Shown in pieces: positions 42,927 to 47,390 of a stretch of 47,390 bases of DNA. The stretch's first letter is position 1; every line of letters begins with the position of its first letter. A program made the position numbers and the translations under genes. The stretch spans positions 1 to 47,390 of the forward strand of contig CANJSF010000026.1 in NCBI GenBank assembly GCA_947476925.1, given 5' to 3'. This DNA is from Rhodospirillaceae bacterium (GTDB lineage: Bacteria > Pseudomonadota > Alphaproteobacteria > Rhodospirillales > Rhodospirillaceae). A model generated the notes under the pieces. That model was given only the letters and a program-made list of their open reading frames with translations. It made no database searches and was not told the DNA's origin.

Positions 42927-45549
42927 ATCACTTAACTTAGCTGACGACATCCATTCATTGGCGGCCATGCGACAGGAAGGTGAAGACGCATCACTCGCTC
43001 TTGGCCTGACAGTTTCATCAACTGAACCGCCAGTAGCCGGTAAAGGCGGCGAAGGCGGTGTTTTCCAACTCACGAATGCCGATTTCATTGATGCCATTTT
43101 CCAGGAGATCCCCGAAGGTGCGTTCGCGGCAGCCTGCACGAAGGCGGGCAACCCTGATGACGGAGGGTGGCCAGCCAGCCGAGCTGATCTATTAGCTAAA
43201 CGTCTTACTACCGAAGCCAACAACTATATCGGTTGTTCGAGTTTCTATCCCGGCAACGATGCTTCGTTCAGGGCGCGTAAGGCCCAGTTTGCCGCATGCC
43301 ATTTTCTGATGCTCGATGACCTGGGCACCAAGGTGCAGCTGGATCGGCTCGATGGCTTTGAATTGTCCTGGCTGATCGAAACAAGCCCTGGCAATCATCA
43401 GGGCGGGATTATCCTATCCGAACCAATCACCGACGGTCCGGCGGCCGCGCGCTTGCTCAATGCGTTGATCCAGGCAGGCCTGTGCGATGCTGGAGCAACC
43501 GCACCAATGAGCCGATGGGCTCGCTTGCCTGTTGGTATCAATGGCAAGCCCAAATATGCTGACGAAGCTGGCGCACCGTTTCAGTGTCGCCTGATCGAAT
43601 GGCGGCCCGACAAACGCTACTCGCCACAGGAGATCGTGGACCGCCTGCAATTGGAACTGGCCCCGGCAGGCAGGCCGAAGAAACCCCGCAAGCCACCTGA
43701 GCCCAATGCCAATCTCTCGCAGATTGGTGGCGTCGTGATCGAAGATGTTCTGACTCCCAAGGCGAGTGAGAACCCTGTTATTGCCGCACTCAAAGCACGG
43801 GGGCTTTACAAGACCCCACTGGGCTCAGCGAAGCACGACATAACCTGTCCGTGGGTGAATGAGCACACCGACGCACTGGACACGGGTGCCGCCTACTTTG
43901 AACCCGACGAGCTCTTTCCTATTGGCGGCTTTTGCTGCCAGCACTCACATCGCGAAAAGTATAAAGTTGGGGCCTTGCTCCAGTTTCTTGGTGTAGACGT
44001 CGCACATGCGCGGCACAAACCCATCATAAAAGTAGTGCCCGGCGATTTGCATCACGTCGTCGACGCGGCGGAAAAGGAACTTGCTAATCGCGGTCGGCAT
44101 TACCAAGCAGGCGGTTTGATTGTTTCTGTCTCGACCGATCCAACCTGCGGCGACCCTTCGATTATACCGACAAGCGCGCCGGCTTTGACCCGTGAACTCT
44201 CCGTTGCGGCGACTTGGCAAAGTTACGACAAACGTTCGAAGGACTGGTTCCGATGCGATCCGCCGGGGCGGCACGCGTCGATCCTGTATGATTCGCAAAA
44301 GTTTAGATACTTGGCCCCGCTGTCTGGTCTCGCACGACAGCCGTACTTCCGTGAATCGGATGGCGAACTCATCACACAGCCAGGATACGACAAGACGGCA
44401 CAACGTTTTGGCGTGTTTGATTCTCGGCAATTTGTAATTGGTGACACGACGCCAGACGGAGCACGAGCAGCACTGGCGTTGTTGGAAGACTTGCTAACTG
44501 AGTTCCATTTTGTGGCCAAAACGGACAAAGCTGCTGCCCTCGCGGCGATCTTCACTGCCGTCGTGCGCCCTTCGCTGCCACACGCACCAGCGTTTCACGT
44601 CCGAGCGCCGGTATTCGGAAGCGGCAAAACCTATTTGTGCGAATTGATTGGTGCCTTCGCAGGCCCAGGCGGCAACTCGAAGGTGAGCTATCCAACGAGT
44701 TCGGAGGAAGCGACAAAGGTCATCTTGAGTTTGTTGCTAAGCAGTCCCGCATGCGTCGAATTCGATGACATGGATTCTGACTGGATACCGCACGGCACGA
44801 TCAAACGCATGCTGACGGCGGAGCACATCACCGACCGAATTCTGGGCGTCAGCAAAACGGCAACGGTGAGCACGCGCACTTTGTTTCTGGGGTCGGGGAA
44901 CAACGTCGGTCCAATCCGCGACTTGCTGCGTCGTGTGCTGACGATACATGTCGACCCGAGATGTGCCACTCCGGCGACCATGGCGTACAATGGTCTACCG
45001 GTCGAGAAGGTTCGAAAAAACCGTGGCGATTACGTGGCGGCGGTGCTGACGATCATTCAAGCGTGGCGGAATGCTGGATCACCCCGCGCCAAAGCCGACA
45101 GCATTGTCACTTTCGGCGGTGCGTGGTCGGACTATTGCAGGCATCCGTTGATGTGGCTCGAGCATCCTGATCCGGCCACGGCGCTGCTGGAGCAGATACG
45201 CCACGACCCCGATGGGGATGCGCTCAAGGGTCTCATGAACGAGTGGTATGCCGCATTCGGCTCAGCACCTACGACCGTGCGTAAGGCCGTTGAGCGGGCG
45301 CTGGGTGGAAATGCAAATTTACTTGATGCGATGCGCGAGTTCCCTGTGGACGAACGCGGAGAGATCAATCGCCAGAAGCTAGGTTGGCTCCTCAAGAAGA
45401 ATGCCAATCGCATCGTCGCAGGCTACGAGTTTCAGCAAGGGGAAGCTGATGGGCGCACAGCGTGGCGCGTGATGCGTGTCGAAACACCGCCTTTACCGCC
45501 TTTACCGCCTTTCACGCCACCGGTTGGGGAAACTGTCCATGGTGAGTGA
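42919..45549 (+). CDS. Primase-helicase replication protein (RepB-primase-like plus P-loop ATPase)
   Basis: 876 aa from the ATG at 42919, which overlaps the CHC2 gene stop; the open frame upstream to 42718 overlaps that gene and is not expected to be coding. Residues about 125-215 resemble RepB-type primases (FLMLDDLGTK, ETSPGNHQ, RWARLPVGING). The C-terminal half has Walker A GSGKT at about 567 (PVFGSGKTYL) and Walker B-like VEFDDMD at about 613, as in D5/DUF927-type phage helicases. Gly-rich (GKGGEGG, 41-47) and Pro-rich C-terminal (PPLPPLPPF) segments are encoded by an inverted DNA repeat. Probably drives replication of the element. Confidence 0.85.
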   Translation: MNESLNLADDIHSLAAMRQEGEDASLALGLTVSSTEPPVAGKGGEGGVFQLTNADFIDAIFQEIPEGAFAAACTKAGNPDDGGWPASRADLLAKRLTTEANNYIGCSSFYPGNDASFRARKAQFAACHFLMLDDLGTKVQLDRLDGFELSWLIETSPGNHQGGIILSEPITDGPAAARLLNALIQAGLCDAGATAPMSRWARLPVGINGKPKYADEAGAPFQCRLIEWRPDKRYSPQEIVDRLQLELAPAGRPKKPRKPPEPNANLSQIGGVVIEDVLTPKASENPVIAALKARGLYKTPLGSAKHDITCPWVNEHTDALDTGAAYFEPDELFPIGGFCCQHSHREKYKVGALLQFLGVDVAHARHKPIIKVVPGDLHHVVDAAEKELANRGRHYQAGGLIVSVSTDPTCGDPSIIPTSAPALTRELSVAATWQSYDKRSKDWFRCDPPGRHASILYDSQKFRYLAPLSGLARQPYFRESDGELITQPGYDKTAQRFGVFDSRQFVIGDTTPDGARAALALLEDLLTEFHFVAKTDKAAALAAIFTAVVRPSLPHAPAFHVRAPVFGSGKTYLCELIGAFAGPGGNSKVSYPTSSEEATKVILSLLLSSPACVEFDDMDSDWIPHGTIKRMLTAEHITDRILGVSKTATVSTRTLFLGSGNNVGPIRDLLRRVLTIHVDPRCATPATMAYNGLPVEKVRKNRGDYVAAVLTIIQAWRNAGSPRAKADSIVTFGGAWSDYCRHPLMWLEHPDPATALLEQIRHDPDGDALKGLMNEWYAAFGSAPTTVRKAVERALGGNANLLDAMREFPVDERGEINRQKLGWLLKKNANRIVAGYEFQQGEADGRTAWRVMRVETPPLPPLPPFTPPVGETVHGE
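43039..43064 (+). repeat. Inverted repeat, left copy (primase-helicase N-terminal region)
   Basis: 26 bases beginning GGTAAAGGCGG and ending GGCGGTGTTTT. They match the reverse complement of 45481-45506 at 23 of 26 positions, with mismatches at positions 12, 13 and 26. Confidence 0.75.
45481..45506 (-). repeat. Inverted repeat, right copy with tandem 9-base units (primase-helicase C-terminal region)
   Basis: On the plus strand the unit CCGCCTTTA is repeated from 45487 to 45504 with a third variant to 45514. Read on the minus strand the block matches the left copy at 43039. It encodes the Pro-rich C-terminus. Confidence 0.75.
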
Positions 45550-45670
45550 TAAGCGAAGGCGGCGGATTGCTGGGTACCTTTTAGAGCTGAGCAATCGACA
45601 ACTGCAGAAAAATCCTTCGCACGCACCCTCTCCCAGGTGGCTCAACGCTGGACACTTTAAAAAGGAATAG
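45539..45670 (+). CDS. Small basic protein of unknown function
   Basis: 43 aa, MVSDKRRRRIAGYLLELSNR then a Lys/Pro/His-rich tail. The ATG overlaps the primase-helicase stop (11 bases), so coupled translation is possible. Strongly basic N-terminus suggests nucleic-acid contact. No family recognised; too short for confident prediction. Confidence 0.45.
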   Translation: MVSDKRRRRIAGYLLELSNRQLQKNPSHAPSPRWLNAGHFKKE

Positions 45671-45674
45671 AGAC

Positions 45675-45995
45675 ATGGGTGACATACTTCGGGGAAGCTT
45701 TGATCGGCTTGATCTCATGAGCGTGTTTAAGTTCGGCGATGAATTTATCGTCGCGCAATTAGACCCCGAAACCGGCGCCGTTGGCGTGATGCCCGGTCCG
45801 GGTTTCAAAACGTGGCGAGAGGCCGAGCGGTATCGGTACACTTGGGCGGGATTTGATCTCGAAGAGGAATACTTCGATTATCATGGTGATCGGTCGTATC
45901 CTGATTTCTCAGATCTCTTGGTGGCACTGGAAAACGCCAGGGAGGAAAATCGTGATCGCAGTGGAACTCCCGGTGGTCGTACTCGCATCGTATGA
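45675..45995 (+). CDS. Unknown small acidic protein
   Basis: 106 aa. AAGGA lies eight bases before the ATG and the gene starts four bases after the small basic ORF. The sequence is rich in Tyr, Asp and Glu (LEEEYFDYHGDRSYPDFSD) and has no membrane or signal segment. The first part (FGDEFIVAQLDPETGAVGVM) looks like a small beta-sheet domain. No family recognised. An acidic small protein in a phage-like element could be a nucleic-acid mimic, but that is only speculation. Confidence 0.65.
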   Translation: MGDILRGSFDRLDLMSVFKFGDEFIVAQLDPETGAVGVMPGPGFKTWREAERYRYTWAGFDLEEEYFDYHGDRSYPDFSDLLVALENAREENRDRSGTPGGRTRIV

Positions 45996-46080
45996 GTCTG
46001 TGGCGATGATCTCGCGCTGTCCGCACCCTAAGGCCGCAAAATGCAACTCGCGATTCCTGGGCGAACCTAGAGTGTTCTAG
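45952..46080 (+). CDS. Possible small ORF with GTG start
   Basis: 42 codons from GTG at 45952, overlapping the previous gene by 44 bases. A strong Shine-Dalgarno GGGAGG is six bases upstream. Product starts VIAVELPVVVLASYESVAMI, moderately hydrophobic, then a Cys-containing basic tail. Evidence is the ribosome binding site and tight packing only. Confidence 0.35.
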   Translation: MIAVELPVVVLASYESVAMISRCPHPKAAKCNSRFLGEPRVF

Positions 46081-46218
46081 AGCGATGACAGTATGCCATT
46101 GAATCATACAGCGATGTGCACGAATGGAAGGCGTTTGCAACAGGGGGACGTTCGGCCTTCCTTGCGGCTTGTGGTATGATTAAGCTCGGCAAGATTAGTT
46201 CAACGAGCGACATTCACC

Positions 46219-46617
46219 ATGAACGTTTCCCCCCAGCGGCCCGAGATTGCCGGAACGCCCGAAGAGTTGTATAATTCGGCCTCGCGCCCGCCCGCGCATA
46301 GAGCCGCCTCGCCGGTGACCCCAGCCGCACCTCCCGTTAGAAAATTTCCACCACTCTTCAAGTGCCTCGGCTATACCGAAAACCCGCAGGGCTATCGGCG
46401 ATACGCCATTGCGTTCGGCGACCCTGAGCGCATCGTCATCAGGCGTGCGTCAGAATTGATTAGCTTGGAGTTTTTACTCACGCTCTACCCCGTCCCCAAC
46501 TATTGGAGGTACAGGTTTCCGCGACCTGCTGGACGGCGGGCTGGGGTGGACACTCACGAAGCGGGCGCGTGGTTTGTTAAAGAATGCACCGCAGCTGGGC
46601 GATATCAAAACGCGTAG
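46219..46617 (+). CDS. Unknown protein with Pro/Ala-rich N-terminus
   Basis: 132 aa. The first 45 residues are Pro/Ala/Ser-rich and probably disordered; the remaining 85 form a compact domain (LFKCLGYTENPQGYRRYAI, SLEFLLTLYPVPNYWR). No clear Shine-Dalgarno precedes the ATG. A possible -10 (TATGAT, 46175-46180) lies about 40 bases upstream without a good -35. No family recognised. The gap 46081-46218 holds no other gene that I can support. Confidence 0.6.
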   Translation: MNVSPQRPEIAGTPEELYNSASRPPAHRAASPVTPAAPPVRKFPPLFKCLGYTENPQGYRRYAIAFGDPERIVIRRASELISLEFLLTLYPVPNYWRYRFPRPAGRRAGVDTHEAGAWFVKECTAAGRYQNA

Positions 46618-46653
46618 AAATAGCTATGTTCTAGGGTCGGCACACAGCTATTT
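46618..46653. repeat. Inverted repeat between unknown genes
   Basis: AAATAGCT (46618-46625) and AGCTATTT (46646-46653) are perfect inverted copies with a 20-base loop. No U-tract follows, so it may be an operator or weak terminator. The surrounding gap 46618-46764 contains no other feature I can support. Confidence 0.4.
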
Positions 46654-46764
46654 GCAGCCGCTTAGGCAACTAACCTATATTTAGTCAGTCGCTCCTCTAG
46701 CGGCGGCCAACAATCCCCCAGAACAAGGTCAAACCGCTTGAACATTCTAAAATGGGCAAAGCGG

Positions 46765-47390
46765 ATGATGGCAGTGTCCGTCAAGAAAGAGGTCGTTGAC
46801 CACGACCGCGCCTCCTCGGATTTGGTGCAACAGTGTGCAGTCCAGGCCCAACGACTGGAAGCCACCTTCAGTCAGCTTGTCCAAGTTCACAGCGGTCCGC
46901 AGGGCAAAGTGCTCTTACAGCCTCTGGGTCGCCCGTTCTGCATGGTTCATACGGACAACAGCGATCCAATCCCGAGGTCAGTGCTTCAAGCCCATTGCTA
47001 TGCCATCGCACTGAACATTGGGCTGGGCGCTGTCTATGCCAGCCCACGTCCATATTCTGCTACAGACATCGACTGGAGCGTTTGTCGGCTTATTGCGGAG
47101 CAGGAAGTCGGACCCGAGAATGTAGGGCACGCACCAAATTCGTTTCCCGAATCTGGCGGGCATATCTCGTTCCGCGCCGGTTCATTTGTTGGTGGCAAAG
47201 ATTCGCAGCAGCTGAGCCTGCTGAAGAAATACCGGGGCCTTCGGTCAAAGTCGGTGATGCTGCCTATGATGTCGGTTGTTCTGGGTCTGGTCCTGAGCCG
47301 GGATGGCGTGGCAACTAGGGTCTTCAGGGAATCTTCGAGAGAAGGAAACACGTTAGGCTACGATCCCGCTGATTACCGCGACCCGACCGA
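46765..47390 (+). CDS. Unknown protein, 3' end beyond window
   Basis: Open for 208 codons from ATG-ATG at 46765/46768 to the window end, with no stop; the frame is open back to 46666, and a TTG at 46738 is an alternative start. The product begins MMAVSVKKEVVDHDRASSDL and has a helical N-terminus (LVQQCAVQAQRLEATFSQL), then a mixed domain (ALNIGLGAVYASPRPYSATDIDW, SGGHISFRAGSFVGGKDSQQL). The length of the open frame argues against chance. No family recognised. It is probably cargo or late-type gene content of the element. Confidence 0.65.
   Translation, partial: MMAVSVKKEVVDHDRASSDLVQQCAVQAQRLEATFSQLVQVHSGPQGKVLLQPLGRPFCMVHTDNSDPIPRSVLQAHCYAIALNIGLGAVYASPRPYSATDIDWSVCRLIAEQEVGPENVGHAPNSFPESGGHISFRAGSFVGGKDSQQLSLLKKYRGLRSKSVMLPMMSVVLGLVLSRDGVATRVFRESSREGNTLGYDPADYRDPT

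Larger units (their letters stand above)
40234..47390 (+). mobile_element. Integrative element in tRNA-Lys, left part (satellite/PICI- or P4-like)
   Basis: Gene order from the attachment site is integrase, unknown, AlpA-like regulator, CHC2 zinc-finger protein, RepB-primase/helicase, then small unknown genes, all on the plus strand. This matches compact satellite-type islands, but no capsid or packaging gene is seen, so a plain integrative or mobilisable element is equally possible. The right boundary and second attachment site are not in the window. Confidence 0.8.

Noticed and set aside
45487-45514. The CCGCCTTTA tandem as a simple microsatellite
   Set aside because: The match to the inverted copy 2.4 kb away includes non-repeat flanking bases (GTGTTT), which a random microsatellite would not explain.
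46662-46865. Minus-strand open frame over the start of the last gene
   Set aside because: Short, without a convincing ribosome binding site, and opposite to all other genes of the element; the plus frame remains open three times longer.
1-47390. CRISPR array, rRNA or intact tRNA genes
   Set aside because: No regularly spaced repeat-spacer pattern and no complete structural RNA sequence was seen on either strand.

Overview
The window looks like a GC-rich proteobacterial chromosome, most likely alphaproteobacterial. Evidence for this: an FNR-type regulator with the Cys-x2-Cys-x7-Cys spacing typical of alphaproteobacterial FnrL/FnrN, a PotFGHI-type polyamine transporter, an ECF42-like sigma factor paired with a DGPF/YCII protein, and many SDR, MFS and flavin-enzyme genes. 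Lineage is an inference. Genes are tightly packed and no gene-free stretch exceeds 300 bases.

Positions 1-7870 (mostly minus strand): the first codons of an IS630-type transposase at the left edge, a soluble periplasmic PQQ dehydrogenase, a complete potF-potG-potH-potI operon, and a two-gene unit of a carboxymuconolactone-decarboxylase-like protein and an acyl-CoA-dehydrogenase-fold flavin monooxygenase.

Positions 7950-31030: a long accessory, probably catabolic region. It has four closely related SDRs (7953, 11939, 12868, 13705) plus a fifth, more distant one (17534), four MFS transporters (two clearly paralogous), a second flavin monooxygenase, an aldo/keto reductase, an SMP-30-like propeller protein, an Asp/Glu-racemase/maleate-isomerase family protein with an altered cysteine pair, an HD-domain protein that may be a mixed-valent di-iron oxygenase, a SulP transporter, an ECF42/YCII pair, a beta-lactamase-fold serine hydrolase, a DUF3089 esterase-like gene with a secreted coiled-coil partner, and an FAD fumarate-reductase/ketosteroid-dehydrogenase-type oxidoreductase. 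The repeated pairing of flavoenzyme, SDR and MFS suggests duplicated catabolic modules for related small molecules; the substrate cannot be read from sequence.

Positions 31039-40182: a divergent pair of alpha/beta-hydrolase-fold proteins in which the nucleophile serine position is histidine (GxHTG). The plus-strand member heads a run with a Fe(II)/2-oxoglutarate dioxygenase and a SAM methyltransferase. Then come a Usp protein and an FNR regulator around a perfect FNR-type palindrome, a monohaem cytochrome c translationally overlapping fnr, a cls/EEP pair and an NmrA-like reductase.

Positions 40234 to the right edge: an integrative element. Its left boundary is the 3' part of a tRNA-Lys(CUU) gene cut at the anticodon loop, followed by clustered direct repeats, a P4-type tyrosine integrase, an AlpA-like regulator, a CHC2 zinc-finger protein and a RepB-primase/helicase fusion, then several small unrecognised genes, the last running off the window. 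The order int-alpA-primase-helicase resembles satellite/PICI-type islands. A near-perfect 26-base inverted repeat lies at both ends of the primase-helicase gene. The right end of the element is outside the window.
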